DNA from: Aeromonas veronii bv. veronii
GTDB lineage: Bacteria; Pseudomonadota; Gammaproteobacteria; Enterobacterales; Aeromonadaceae
Reading direction: 5' to 3'
Assembly: GCF_000820225.1 (NCBI RefSeq)
Contig: NZ_CDDK01000002.1
Span: 172,883 to 236,882 of the forward strand
Length of the DNA stretch: 64,000 bases
Within the stretch, counting starts at the first letter, position 1, and every line of letters begins with the position of its first letter. The translations under genes and the position numbers were made by a program. The notes under the pieces were generated by a model. That model saw only the letters and a list, made by a program, of their open reading frames with translations. It was not told the origin of the DNA and searched no databases. Of this stretch, positions 52,560-61,841 are shown one piece after another.

Positions 52560-53252
52560 ATGCGGCTTGATAAATTTCTGTGCGATTGTTCCGATTTGAC
52601 CCGCTCGCTGGCAGGCAAACTGATCCGTCAGGGCGAGGTCATGGTGGATGGCATTGTGGTCAAGCAGCCCGCCTTTCATATCAATGAGCAGAGCCAGATC
52701 GAGTTTGACGGCGTGCTGCTGACGCTGGAGCAGCGCAACCGCTATTTCATGCTGCACAAGCCGGAAGGTTACGTCTGCTCCAACGAGGATCCGGATCACC
52801 CGACCGTCTTCTTCCTGATGGATGAACCGGCGATGGGCAAGCTGCACGTAGTGGGTCGCCTCGACCTCGATACCACGGGTCTGGTGCTGGTGACCGACGA
52901 CGGTCAATGGTCCCACCGCATCACCTCGCCGCGCCACGAGTGTGCCAAGACCTATCACGTCTGGCTGGCCGATCCGGTAAGCCCGGATGCGATCGCGCTG
53001 TTCGCCGAAGGGGTCTACCTGCGTAACGAGACCGATAAAACCCGTCCTGCCCAGCTGGAAATTCTCGGCGAGTGCGAGGCCCGCTTGACTATCCACGAAG
53101 GCAAGTACCATCAGGTCAAGCGGATGTTTGCCTCCATCGGCAACAAGGTCGTTGGCTTGCATCGCGAGCGGGTGGGCGGTTTGACGCTGGATGACGAGCT
53201 GGCACCAGGTGAATACCGCGAGCTGACCGCTGAGGAGATTGCCCTGTTCTGA
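52560..53252 (+). CDS. rsuA: 16S rRNA pseudouridine(516) synthase
   Basis: 230 aa. S4 domain (1-60, MRLDKFLCDCSDLTRSLAGKLI) and catalytic RsuA domain with Asp in GRLDLDTTGLVLVT. The C-terminal KYHQVKRMFASIGNKVVGLHR is typical. Modifies U516 of 16S rRNA. Divergent from the HD-GYP gene. Confidence 0.92.
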   Translation: MRLDKFLCDCSDLTRSLAGKLIRQGEVMVDGIVVKQPAFHINEQSQIEFDGVLLTLEQRNRYFMLHKPEGYVCSNEDPDHPTVFFLMDEPAMGKLHVVGRLDLDTTGLVLVTDDGQWSHRITSPRHECAKTYHVWLADPVSPDAIALFAEGVYLRNETDKTRPAQLEILGECEARLTIHEGKYHQVKRMFASIGNKVVGLHRERVGGLTLDDELAPGEYRELTAEEIALF

Positions 53253-53271
53253 TCTGGGATGGTGCCGGGTG

Positions 53272-54171
53272 TCAGTGAGTGCTGAAACCCAGCACCAGCG
53301 CCGTGCCCAGGGTGGCAATCAGTGCACCCGCCCAGGCGGCAATGGATGGCCGCTCCCCCGAGTGCCACCACAACAGCGGCAGCAGCAGTACCGGCGTGGT
53401 GGAGGAGAGAATGGCTACCATGCCCACCTCGCCCTGCCGCAGCGCCATCAGGATCAGCGTCATCCCCAGCCCCATCGCCAGAAAGCCGTTGGTGGCAATC
53501 ATGGCGAGGATATGGCGATTGACCGGTTTTAGCGGCATGGCCAGCGGCAAGCGCCCCAGCCGCAGGACGCAGTGGGCCAGCAGGGCACTGCCCATCCGGA
53601 TACCCGATGCACTCACCGCATCCACCTCACCACTCATCATCACCGGCTTGGCGATGATGGCTCCCACGCTTTGACACAGTGCCGCCGTCAGGCCAAGGCC
53701 AATTCCCAGCGCCAGATTGCCACGGATCTGCTCCCACTCGTTGCTGCTACTGCGTCTGCCAAACAGGATCGCCAGCATCACGCCAGCAAAGACCAGCATG
53801 GCCCCCAGCAGTCGCCAGCCTGTCAGCTGTTCATTAAAGAGCCACAGCCCAAGCAGGGCGGAAAACAGCGCATGGCAGGAGAAGAGCAGGGCACTGCGTC
53901 TTGGCCCCAGCCGGTTCATGCAGGCAAACAGCGCCGTATCGCCCACGAAGATGCCGACTAGCCCCGAGATGGCGAGCAGGGGCAGGGCGCTTGCGGTGAG
54001 GGTTTGCCAGCCACCGGTGAGCAGACTCATGGTGCCGAGCATCAGGCTGACCAGAAACATGCGCCAGCGGCTGTAGGCAAATGCGCCGAGATGACGGGCC
54101 GGTTTGACCGAAATTAGCGCTGCAATTGCCCATAAACTGGCCGACGCGAGGGCCAGCCACTCATAACCCAT
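53272..54171 (-). CDS. DMT-superfamily transporter (EamA domain)
   Basis: 299 aa with ten predicted membrane helices in two repeats. The start MGYEWLALASASLWAIAAL at 54171 follows GGAG and is preferred over a 33-residue extension. GIFVGDTALFACMNRLGPRRSALLF and ILSSTTPVLLLPLLWW are typical of the EamA drug/metabolite transporters. Substrate unknown. Confidence 0.82.
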   Translation of the reverse strand: MGYEWLALASASLWAIAALISVKPARHLGAFAYSRWRMFLVSLMLGTMSLLTGGWQTLTASALPLLAISGLVGIFVGDTALFACMNRLGPRRSALLFSCHALFSALLGLWLFNEQLTGWRLLGAMLVFAGVMLAILFGRRSSSNEWEQIRGNLALGIGLGLTAALCQSVGAIIAKPVMMSGEVDAVSASGIRMGSALLAHCVLRLGRLPLAMPLKPVNRHILAMIATNGFLAMGLGMTLILMALRQGEVGMVAILSSTTPVLLLPLLWWHSGERPSIAAWAGALIATLGTALVLGFSTH

Positions 54172-54327
54172 AAAAACTCCTGAAAAAATTAACCCGAAAG
54201 ACTCCATCTCCCGGGCAAGCCCGATACAATACGGGGCGTTTTCGGGGATAACAAGAGCGGTATCAGGCATTCATCAGGCGCGCCGTCGGCCTTCCCCTCC
54301 TGCAGTGGTTTTATTCGAGGTTTTGTC

Positions 54328-55965
54328 ATGAGGTATGGTTTCTTCCCCAAGCTGGCGCAACGCTGGCTCTCCCCGCTATTGCTTGCCGTGCTGGCTGGGC
54401 CCCTGGCCCATGCCACCACCGTTGAGCAGCAGCCTCTGCTTGCCGATCGGCAAACCCTGGTCAAGGGCAACGGTGCCGAGCCGGAGTCGCTGGATCCGGC
54501 ACTGGTGCGCTCAGGTTTCCCGGGGGAGGCGGTACTGGTCGATCTGTTTGAAGGGCTGGTCAGCGATGATGGGCAGGGGCATATCGTCCCCGCTCAGGCC
54601 CAGCGCTGGGAGGTGAGTGAAGATGGGCTGGAGTGGCGATTTTTCCTGCGCCCCCAACTGAAGTGGTCCAATGGCGAGCCGCTGGTGGCCGCTGATTTTG
54701 TCTATGCCTGGCGCCGTCTGCTCGATCCCGCCATCAACTCCCCTTCTGCCGGATTGCTGCTGGCCACGGGGATCAACAATGCGCAATCCATCTATGCCGG
54801 TGCGCTGGAGCTCGGCAATCTTGGCATTGAAGCGCAAAGCGATCAGATCCTGAAAATCACTCTGGAGCGGCCGGCTCCCTATTTCCTGCAACTCATCAGT
54901 CAGCGCCCCTTTGTGCCAGTCAACCAGAAGGCGATAGCCAAATTTGGCAAGCAGTGGACCGAACCCGGCAAGCTGGTGAGCAATGGTGCTTATCGGCTGG
55001 CAAGTTGGACGCCGAACGAGCAGATCGAAGCCGAGCGCAATATCCACTACTGGGATGACCTTCACACCCGTATCGGACGGGTCACCTACCTGCCGATCAC
55101 CTCGCAACATGCCGAACGGCTGCGTTATGAGGCTGGTGAAATCCAGCTTACCAACAAGGTCTCCCTCGGCTATTACCAGAAGATGAAGCGCGAATCTCCG
55201 GAGCGGCTCTGGGGCTTGCCGCTGTTTGGCACCTATCTCTATGCGTTCAATCTGAAGCGCCCCGAACTGCAGGATGTGCGGGTGCGTCAGGCGCTCTCCA
55301 TGGCGGTTGATCGACAGCAGCTCATTGGATCGGTGAGCGGGCAGGATGAACAGGCGGCATGGTCGCTGTTGCCGGAGATGCCGGGTTACCCCCAGGTGAT
55401 ATTGCCTGTGGCGCTTGAAGATATGCCAACCCGCCAGGCCAAAGCGGCAGCGTTGCTGTCAGCGGCCGGGTATAACAGTGCTAATCCACTCAAGCTGAGC
55501 ATTACCTACAACAGCGCCGAAACCCACAAGCAGATGGCGATGGCCATTGCCGCCATGTGGCAGAAGCTGGGGGTACAGGTCACTCTCAACAGTCTGGAGT
55601 GGGGCGCCTATCAGGTGGCCAAGGATAGCGGTGATTTTCAGGTGGCCAGAAGCTTCCTGTTTGGCGATTACGTGGAGCCGTCTGCCATGCTGGGCAGCTT
55701 CCGTTGTCAGGATCTGCGCAACGAGAGCGGCTACTGCAATCCCGACTTTGATCTGCTGCTGGAGCAGGCGGCCAATACGCTGGACAGCGCGAGCCGGATT
55801 GAACTTTACCGGCATGCCGAACAGTTGCTGCTTGAGGAGGCGCCGATCCTCCCCGTGTATCATTACAATCAGATGAGACTGGTCGATCCCGCGCTGCGGG
55901 GGCTGCCCAGCCAGAATTTGAAAGGGACGATTGCCACCAAGGATCTCTACTTCAGCCCGCAGTGA
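54328..55965 (+). CDS. Oligopeptide ABC transporter substrate-binding protein, OppA/MppA-like
   Basis: 545 aa with a signal peptide ending LAHATTVEQ. SBP_bac_5 signature in WRFFLRPQLKWSNGEPLVAADFVYAW; ligand-binding-cleft stretch LVSNGAYRLASWTPNEQI. Resembles the OppA group including MppA of cell-wall-peptide uptake. Orphan gene: no permease or ATPase adjacent. Followed by yfcE ten bases downstream, so possibly co-transcribed. Confidence 0.85.
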   Translation: MRYGFFPKLAQRWLSPLLLAVLAGPLAHATTVEQQPLLADRQTLVKGNGAEPESLDPALVRSGFPGEAVLVDLFEGLVSDDGQGHIVPAQAQRWEVSEDGLEWRFFLRPQLKWSNGEPLVAADFVYAWRRLLDPAINSPSAGLLLATGINNAQSIYAGALELGNLGIEAQSDQILKITLERPAPYFLQLISQRPFVPVNQKAIAKFGKQWTEPGKLVSNGAYRLASWTPNEQIEAERNIHYWDDLHTRIGRVTYLPITSQHAERLRYEAGEIQLTNKVSLGYYQKMKRESPERLWGLPLFGTYLYAFNLKRPELQDVRVRQALSMAVDRQQLIGSVSGQDEQAAWSLLPEMPGYPQVILPVALEDMPTRQAKAAALLSAAGYNSANPLKLSITYNSAETHKQMAMAIAAMWQKLGVQVTLNSLEWGAYQVAKDSGDFQVARSFLFGDYVEPSAMLGSFRCQDLRNESGYCNPDFDLLLEQAANTLDSASRIELYRHAEQLLLEEAPILPVYHYNQMRLVDPALRGLPSQNLKGTIATKDLYFSPQ

Positions 55966-55975
55966 GGAGCATTTC

Positions 55976-56518
55976 ATGAAACTTGCCATCATTTCCGACA
56001 TCCACGGCAGCATCATTGCGCTGGAGCGGGTGCTGACCCAACTTGAGCCCTGGCAGCCGGATCACTATCTGCTGCTCGGCGATCTGCTCAACCATGGCCC
56101 GCGCAATCCTCTGCCGGAAGGGTATAACCCGGCCGCGGTGGCCGATCGGCTCAACGAGCTGGCGCCACAGATCATCGCGGTGCGGGGCAATTGCGATTCC
56201 GAAGTGGATCAGATGCTGTTGCGCTTTCCCATCACCGCCCCCTACAACCAGTTGCTGGTCGATGAGCGGCGCTGGTTTGTCAGCCATGGCCATCTTTATC
56301 GCCCGGACGAGGTTCAGCTTCCGGCGGGTAGTCTGTTCCTGAGCGGCCACACCCATGTGCCGGTGCTGGAGTGGCAGGGGGAACGGATATTGATGAACCC
56401 GGGGTCAATCTGTTTCCCGCGCGGCGAGTTGCCTGCCAGTTACGGGTGCTATGAGGACGGGGTACTGCGCGTCAATGCGTGTGAGGACGGGCGAGAGCTG
56501 TTGCGACTGGAGCTTTAA
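55976..56518 (+). CDS. yfcE: YfcE-type metallophosphoesterase
   Basis: 180-aa cytoplasmic phosphodiesterase with the calcineurin-like metal motifs SDIHGS, LLGDLLNHGPRN, RGNCD and GHTHVP. E. coli YfcE acts on simple phosphodiesters; physiological role unknown. The ATG at 55976 has GAGGAGC upstream. Confidence 0.9.
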   Translation: MKLAIISDIHGSIIALERVLTQLEPWQPDHYLLLGDLLNHGPRNPLPEGYNPAAVADRLNELAPQIIAVRGNCDSEVDQMLLRFPITAPYNQLLVDERRWFVSHGHLYRPDEVQLPAGSLFLSGHTHVPVLEWQGERILMNPGSICFPRGELPASYGCYEDGVLRVNACEDGRELLRLEL

Positions 56519-56535
56519 AACGGACAGCAAAAATG

Positions 56536-56564
56536 CAAGGCCTGATAAGAGATGTCAGGCCTTG
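56536..56564. terminator. Hairpin shared by yfcE and flgN ends
   Basis: 10-bp stem CAAGGCCTGA/TCAGGCCTTG with a 9-base loop. It overlaps the flgN stop codon and has only a short T run, so it is a weak terminator call. Confidence 0.5.
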
Positions 56565-56971
56565 ATACCGTAGGAGCGGGTGCCAGAGCGAGTGTTGCCC
56601 CTGGCGTCATAGGTCAGGCTGTTGCGATCGCGCAGCTGACTCAGAAAGGTTGCCAGACGACGGTTTGAGACGATGCTCAATTCAAGCAATCGACCGTTGA
56701 TATCATTTTGTGCCTGGCAGGCATCCAGTTTTGCACGAAGCTGCGCCATCTGGTCGGGATAGGCTGCCAGCTGCAGTGCCAGTTCCGGCATCTCTGCCAG
56801 TGTCTTGTCCAGAGTTTCTATCGCAGCAAGCAACTGCTGTTTGCGCTCGGTCAGTGCGGGCAGGGCCAGTGCCTGATGCTGTTCGAGCAAGCTGAACTCC
56901 TCTTCCAGAATGCCTTGCATCTGGCTGAGGTAATCATCTTGGGTGTGCAGTAACGAAGGTAAGTCCATCAT
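56555..56971 (-). CDS. flgN: Flagellar export chaperone FlgN
   Basis: 138-aa helical cytoplasmic chaperone for the hook-filament junction proteins FlgK and FlgL. Leu-rich coiled-coil (QMQGILEEEFSLLEQHQALALPALTERKQQLLAAIE, quoted only in part by the positions 18-54) and NDINGRLLELSI match the family. Translationally coupled to flgM (4-base overlap). Confidence 0.85.
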   Translation of the reverse strand: MMDLPSLLHTQDDYLSQMQGILEEEFSLLEQHQALALPALTERKQQLLAAIETLDKTLAEMPELALQLAAYPDQMAQLRAKLDACQAQNDINGRLLELSIVSNRRLATFLSQLRDRNSLTYDARGNTRSGTRSYGIKA

Positions 56972-57288
56972 CCCAGAACTTTGTCCAGATTGGCCTCGAA
57001 ACTGAACATCTTCTTGGCAACAGCTTCGCTGTTGACCTGATATTCGCCACTCGCTACGGCTTTTTTCAGTCGTTCGACCTTGCTCTCATTGCCGGTCGAG
57101 GCGGTATTGAGGTTTTGTTGCATCTTTTGCAATTGTTGCGCCTCACTGGTCAAGGAGACGGAGTCCAGCTTGACAGTAGCCGCTTTGTTTTCGGGCGATG
57201 AGGTGACTGACTTGCTGCCTGTCCCCTGGCTATTAGCGGTATTTTGCAACCGATTATTCGCCAAGTTGTTGATATTGTTGATGGCCAT
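56968..57288 (-). CDS. flgM: Anti-sigma-28 factor FlgM
   Basis: 106 aa. Unstructured N-terminal half, then the sigma-28-binding C-terminal helices (ESKVERLKKAVASGEYQV, AKKMFSFEANLDKVL). It binds FliA until the hook is complete, then is exported. Preceded by a good sigma-28 promoter and followed by flgN in the same unit. Confidence 0.9.
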   Translation of the reverse strand: MAINNINNLANNRLQNTANSQGTGSKSVTSSPENKAATVKLDSVSLTSEAQQLQKMQQNLNTASTGNESKVERLKKAVASGEYQVNSEAVAKKMFSFEANLDKVLG

Positions 57289-57327
57289 TTTAGTTACCTT
57301 CGTCTGCTTTAAGGTTTGCTTACCTGT

Positions 57328-57354
57328 TTATCGGTGCGGCAGATCAAAACTTTA
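57328..57354 (-). promoter_or_regulatory. Sigma-28 (FliA) promoter of flgMN
   Basis: On the minus strand TAAAGTTT (-35, 57354-57347), an 11-base spacer and ACCGATAA (-10, 57335-57328); 15 of 16 positions match the consensus. It lies about 40-65 bases before the flgM ATG. Confidence 0.8.
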
Positions 57355-57379
57355 GAAGAAAGTTGTCAAGGATCCGGAT

Positions 57380-58063
57380 TTAAAAAGTGACCGATACGGC
57401 ACCTACCGCACTGACTTTACCCTCAACGGTTTTGCCGGAGCGAATATTGACGAGTTTGATGATCTCTCCGAAGCTGCCATCTTGCAAGGCTCGGGCCATG
57501 GTTTTGATCTGGAAGTTGCTGTTTTCTGCCGTCAGGGTGACCTGATCCCCTTTGCACACGACACAAACCTGGCTCAAACGGATGGGTTGCCCCGGTTTTA
57601 GCTCCCGCTTGCTGCGTACTCCGACAAGAGGTGCCGTGTCAGCCAGGTAGTCGCCGCGGATCAGGGTCTGATCCTGATAGGCCAGGGCCAGCTGGCTTTC
57701 ACTCAGCAGGTCCCCCTTGGCGATGGGGTTGGCCACAGTGACATAGGGCTTTTGAATGCTGACCCGCACCGGGAGATAGACGTCCCAGGGCCTTTCTTCC
57801 TCACATTTAAGGTAAACTGTTGTATTACGGCGAATTTCCATTTTTGCTGGTAAGCTGATAGTGAGCAGATCTTCGCAGCGGGTCAGTGGGAGCCGTTCAT
57901 CCAGCGTGGCAGAGGTGACCTCTGCTCTGGCATCCAACGGAATATCCAGCTGGCTGTAAACGAACTCTTGTGCCTTTTCTTGCAGATAAGTAGTGACGTC
58001 CGAGGCGTAGCTGGAAGATATGCTGCCAAAAAAGAGGCTGATGAGTAAAAGTCGGTTAATCAT
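57380..58063 (-). CDS. flgA: Flagellar P-ring assembly chaperone FlgA
   Basis: 227 aa with a signal peptide (MINRLLLISLFFGSISSSYA) followed by a SAF-like domain. RNTTVYLKCEEERPWDVYLPVRV and KGDLLSESQLALAYQDQTLIRGDYL are typical. Periplasmic helper for FlgI P-ring formation. The ATG at 58063 was chosen since it starts the signal; 11 residues upstream are removed. Divergent from cheV. Confidence 0.88.
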   Translation of the reverse strand: MINRLLLISLFFGSISSSYASDVTTYLQEKAQEFVYSQLDIPLDARAEVTSATLDERLPLTRCEDLLTISLPAKMEIRRNTTVYLKCEEERPWDVYLPVRVSIQKPYVTVANPIAKGDLLSESQLALAYQDQTLIRGDYLADTAPLVGVRSKRELKPGQPIRLSQVCVVCKGDQVTLTAENSNFQIKTMARALQDGSFGEIIKLVNIRSGKTVEGKVSAVGAVSVTF

Positions 58064-58207
58064 TTTCGCTCGTTGGTCGATAAGTTGTTCACGCATATCA
58101 CCATATTTAACTATGATTGCTTCAGAATCTGTTCGTTGTCACATCGATAGTCTGACGCAATCCATCACGCATGCATGATTAATGCCAAGCGTTTTTAGGG
58201 AGTGTTT

Positions 58208-59119
58208 ATGGCCAGTATCCTGGACTCGGTCAACCAACGTACCCAGCTAGTGGGGCAAAACCGGCTGGAGTTGTTGTTGTTTCGTCTCAATGGACGTCAA
58301 AGATTTGGCATCAACGTATTCAAAGTGCGTGAAGTGTTGCAGTGTCCCCCCTTGACCGTGATGCCCAAACTGAACTCCTGCATCCGCGGGGTCGCACATA
58401 TTCGTGGCCAGACTATCTCGGTCATCGACCTCAGCATGGCGGTTGGCAAACGCCCGATTGATGATCTGAGCAAATGCTTCATTATCATCTCCGAGTACAA
58501 CCGCTCTATTCAGGGGTTTCTGGTGCATTCGGTCGAGCGCATCATCAATATGAACTGGGAATCCATCCTGCCTCCGCCCAAAGGTGCGGGTCGCATCAAC
58601 TACATGACAGCCGTGACTGAAGTCGACGGCGAGTTGGTCGAAATTCTTGATGTTGAGCGGATACTGAATGAAATTTCACCGGTTGCAACGGATGTGAGTG
58701 AGGAGTTGGTTCAGGCCAGTGTCGACCACCCGACTCTGGGGCGTCCTGTTCTTGTTGCGGATGACTCCTCAGTGGCACGCAAACAGGTACAACGTGCGCT
58801 TGAGGCCATCGGCGTCGAGTGCGTGTTGGCAAAAGATGGCCGCGAAGCATTGAACATGCTGCTGGAAATGACCAAAAATGGTCCTATCAAGGATCAGGTT
58901 GCGCTGGTTATTTCGGATATCGAAATGCCGGAAATGGATGGCTATACCTTCACTGCCGAGATCCGGAATAATCCCAATCTCAAGGATTTGCATGTTATTC
59001 TGCATACATCACTCAGTGGAGTATTCAACCAGGCAATGGTGCAGAAAGTTGGTGCGAACAATTTTATCGCCAAGTTCCAGCCTGATGAATTGGCCAAGGC
59101 CGTACAAAACGCACTCTAA
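58208..59119 (+). CDS. cheV: Chemotaxis protein CheV
   Basis: 303 aa. CheW-like domain (about 15-160: LELLLFRLNGRQRFGINVFKVREVLQC) coupled to a receiver domain (about 175-303) with phospho-acceptor Asp in VISDIEMPEMDGY and acidic pocket VADDSSVARKQV. Couples receptors to CheA and buffers phosphoryl groups. The ATG at 58208 follows AGGGAG. cheR follows 17 bases later. Confidence 0.92.
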   Translation: MASILDSVNQRTQLVGQNRLELLLFRLNGRQRFGINVFKVREVLQCPPLTVMPKLNSCIRGVAHIRGQTISVIDLSMAVGKRPIDDLSKCFIIISEYNRSIQGFLVHSVERIINMNWESILPPPKGAGRINYMTAVTEVDGELVEILDVERILNEISPVATDVSEELVQASVDHPTLGRPVLVADDSSVARKQVQRALEAIGVECVLAKDGREALNMLLEMTKNGPIKDQVALVISDIEMPEMDGYTFTAEIRNNPNLKDLHVILHTSLSGVFNQAMVQKVGANNFIAKFQPDELAKAVQNAL

Positions 59120-59136
59120 TAAAGAAGAACAGCTGC

Positions 59137-59961
59137 ATGAAGACACTTTCGGACGACTTATACAAACAGTTCAGCAACTTTCTGGCGGTACAGAGCGGAA
59201 TTGTGCTGGGGGATAACAAACAGTATCTGGTGAAGAGCCGTCTTTCACCTTTGATGGCTCAGTTTGGCATCGAGAGTCTGTCTGATCTGGTTACCCGTGC
59301 AATGAGTGTGCGAGAGCGTGACCTGAAAATGGCCGTGGTGGATGCCATGACGACCAACGAGACCCTCTGGTTTCGTGATACCTATCCGTTTCAGCTTCTT
59401 ACCGACAAGATTTTCCCCGAGTTGGGGAAAAGTGGCCGCCCCATCAAGATCTGGTCTGCCGCATCCTCGTCAGGTCAGGAGCCCTATTCCATTGCCATGA
59501 CGGCACTGGAGCAGCAGATGAAAAAGCCGGGTACCTTGCCTGGTGGCGTGCAGATTGTCGGGACGGATATTTCGACGACCATGCTCAATCAGTGTAAGGA
59601 AGGCGTTTACGATAGCCTTGCTCTGGCGCGCGGTTTGTCACCGGAGCGCAAGAAGATGTTTTTTGAGCCCTACGGTGACAACAAGATGCGGGTCGCTGAG
59701 CGAGTCAGAAAATTGACCACCTTCCGGCCACTCAACTTGCTGGAGAGTTATAGTTTGCTCGGCAAGTTTGACATTATCTTTTGCCGTAACGTGCTCATCT
59801 ATTTTGCGCCGGAAGTGAAGTCGAAGATCCTCAACCAGTTTGCTGCCAGTCTCAATCCCGGTGGATATCTGATGCTGGGCGCGTCGGAGTCACTGGCCGG
59901 GTTAACCGATCGGTTCGAGATGATCCGCTGCAATCCGGGGATTGTCTACAAGGTCAAATAG
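59137..59961 (+). CDS. cheR: Chemotaxis protein methyltransferase CheR
   Basis: 274 aa, SAM-dependent O-methyltransferase that methylates Glu residues of chemoreceptors. N-terminal helical domain; SAM-binding site SAASSSGQEPYSIAM; IGTDIS-type acidic loop as IVGTDISTTML; FCRNVLIYF; QFAASLNPGGYLMLGASESL. No tetratricopeptide or pentapeptide-binding extension. Confidence 0.93.
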   Translation: MKTLSDDLYKQFSNFLAVQSGIVLGDNKQYLVKSRLSPLMAQFGIESLSDLVTRAMSVRERDLKMAVVDAMTTNETLWFRDTYPFQLLTDKIFPELGKSGRPIKIWSAASSSGQEPYSIAMTALEQQMKKPGTLPGGVQIVGTDISTTMLNQCKEGVYDSLALARGLSPERKKMFFEPYGDNKMRVAERVRKLTTFRPLNLLESYSLLGKFDIIFCRNVLIYFAPEVKSKILNQFAASLNPGGYLMLGASESLAGLTDRFEMIRCNPGIVYKVK

Positions 59962-60011
59962 GCCTGATGGCCACGATATTCGGGGTTTTACCGGATTTAA
60001 CCAGTTCATAC

Positions 60012-60044
60012 AAAGAGGGAAGCAGCGAGCTTCCCTCTTTCTTT
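60012..60044 (+). terminator. Terminator after cheVR
   Basis: Perfect 12-bp stem AAAGAGGGAAGC/GCTTCCCTCTTT with a 5-base loop, then CTTT. Confidence 0.85.
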
Positions 60045-60212
60045 ATCTACAGCTCAGTCTTTCTATTTACCTACCATATCTCGCCATTGCAAAAGTGGTT
60101 GCAACCTTAAGGTGGCCAAATGATGCCGTCTGACTCAAGGCACGAGATGCTCCTGCTGTTTTCGGTCTGAAATGTGCTCATACCCAAACCATCGAACTGA
60201 GTGATTTGCTTA

Positions 60213-60228
60213 TGGCACACCTCTTGCA
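60213..60228 (+). promoter_or_regulatory. Sigma-54 promoter of flgB
   Basis: TGGCAC-N5-TTGCA, perfect -24/-12 pair, 30 bases before the flgB ATG. Needs an enhancer-binding activator (FlrC type in this group). Confidence 0.9.
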
Positions 60229-60257
60229 AACAAAATAAACCAAGCAGGAGGTGTGCT

Positions 60258-60656
60258 ATGGCTCTTTCATTTGACAAGGCATTCGGTGTGCATCAACACA
60301 CCATAAGCGTTCGCGCCAAGCGTGCTGAGGTGCTTTCCAGCAATATTGCCAACGCAGATACCCCGGGCTTCAAAGCCAGGGATATCAATTTTGCTCAGGC
60401 ATTGCAGGAGGCCCAGTCGCATCAGGGGTTTGGTTTGGCAACGACCAGCGAAAAGCACTTTGCCTTGAATATGGACGCCCCAGGTACCGTGCAATATCGC
60501 AACCCGCTGCAACCAGATACCGGTGACGGCAATACAGTCGATGTGCAGCAGGAGCGCAGCGAATTTCTGCGCAATAGCCTCGAGTATCAAACCTCCCTTG
60601 AATTTATGAATAGCAAAATCAGTGGCCTGCTCAAGGCCCTGAAAGGAGAGCAGTGA
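60258..60656 (+). CDS. flgB: Flagellar basal-body rod protein FlgB
   Basis: 132 aa, proximal rod. N-terminal rod motif [19 protein letters not shown] and C-terminal [12 protein letters not shown]. The ATG at 60258 lies seven bases after AGGAG. First gene of the polar-flagellum rod-hook operon; overlaps flgC. Confidence 0.95.
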   Translation: MALSFDKAFGVHQHTISVRAKRAEVLSSNIANADTPGFKARDINFAQALQEAQSHQGFGLATTSEKHFALNMDAPGTVQYRNPLQPDTGDGNTVDVQQERSEFLRNSLEYQTSLEFMNSKISGLLKALKGEQ

Positions 60657-61075
60657 TGAGTTTGTTCAAGGTCTTTGACATAGCAGGCTCGGCTATGAGT
60701 GCACAGTCAGTGCGCCTCAACACGGTTGCCAGCAACATGGCCAACGCGGACAGCGTCAGCTCCAGTGTGGAAAATACTTACCACGCCAGGCGGCCAGTCT
60801 TTGCCGCCCAGCTCGATCAGGCTATGTCTGACAAGCAGGGCTCGGTCGGGGTTGAGGTGAAGGGGATTGTCGAGAGCAAGGCGCCACTGCTCAAGGAGTA
60901 CAACCCCAACCACCCGATGGCGGATAAAGACGGTTTTATCTTCAAGCCAAACGTCAACATGGTTGAAGAGATGGCCGACATGATCAACGCCTCGCGCAGC
61001 TACCAGACCAACGTACAGGTTGCAGATTCGGCCAAAAAGATGCTGCAGCAGACGCTCCAGCTTGGCAAATCCTGA
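60656..61075 (+). CDS. flgC: Flagellar basal-body rod protein FlgC
   Basis: 139 aa, proximal rod. SNMANADSVSSSVENTYHARRPVF and C-terminal FKPNVNMVEEMADMINASRSYQTNVQ are typical. The ATG at 60656 overlaps the flgB stop; a GTG one codon earlier is possible. Confidence 0.95.
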   Translation: MSLFKVFDIAGSAMSAQSVRLNTVASNMANADSVSSSVENTYHARRPVFAAQLDQAMSDKQGSVGVEVKGIVESKAPLLKEYNPNHPMADKDGFIFKPNVNMVEEMADMINASRSYQTNVQVADSAKKMLQQTLQLGKS

Positions 61076-61090
61076 TAGGAGGGATGTAGC

Positions 61091-61831
61091 ATGGTCGATA
61101 CAACCAATAATGTGAACGGTATCAGCCGTACCACGACCCAGACGACAGGCACCACTACAACGCCGAAGAAAGAGCTGGATCAAGCTTCTTTTCTGAAGCT
61201 GCTGACCATGCAGCTGTCGTATCAGGATCCTTTCAAGCCTGTTGATAACGCCCAGATGCTCTCCCAGATGACATCCATGTCGACTTCTGAGGGGATCAAC
61301 AGCTTGTCCACCCAGATGGGCAATCTCAATACTCTGATGACATCTAGTCAGGCGCTGCAAGCCTCTGCACTGGTCGGACAAAATGTGCTGCTCCCTAGCA
61401 ATATCGGTTATTTGGAGAAAGAGGGGTCCATATCCGGGGTTGTGGCTGTCGGTGTCGAGAACAAGTATTCGAATGTGAAAATCACGGTGGAAGATGAAAA
61501 GGGTCAGGTGATAAAGGAGTTTCCTCTGGAAGGTGATTTACGCGGCAATGTTGAATTTGCTTGGGATGGTAAAGACAAGAGTGGCAATCCGGCCAAGCCT
61601 GGAAAATACGTGATTAAAGCTAACGGCACCATGGATGGAAAGTCGGAGAGCATCTCGGCCCTGACCTATGGCAAGGTTGATAGTGTGGTCCTGGGGAACG
61701 GAACCAACCCGACTCAACTTAATCTGAGAGGTCTAGGCACTACAACGCTTAACAGTATCCTGCAAATTTCAGGATCTAATCAGAACAAACCAACAACTCA
61801 GTCAAAAACCACGTCGACAGCATCGATCTAA
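61091..61831 (+). CDS. flgD: Flagellar hook assembly protein FlgD
   Basis: 246 aa hook-cap protein. Conserved N-terminus LDQASFLKLLTMQLSYQDPFKP...QMLSQMTSMSTSEGI; central FlgD Ig-like domain (FAWDGKDKSGNPAKPGKYVI). The last 30 residues (Gln/Asn/Thr/Ser) form a disordered tail. The second half is more AT-rich than neighbouring genes. Confidence 0.93.
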   Translation: MVDTTNNVNGISRTTTQTTGTTTTPKKELDQASFLKLLTMQLSYQDPFKPVDNAQMLSQMTSMSTSEGINSLSTQMGNLNTLMTSSQALQASALVGQNVLLPSNIGYLEKEGSISGVVAVGVENKYSNVKITVEDEKGQVIKEFPLEGDLRGNVEFAWDGKDKSGNPAKPGKYVIKANGTMDGKSESISALTYGKVDSVVLGNGTNPTQLNLRGLGTTTLNSILQISGSNQNKPTTQSKTTSTASI

Positions 61832-61841
61832 GGAGCTGGAT

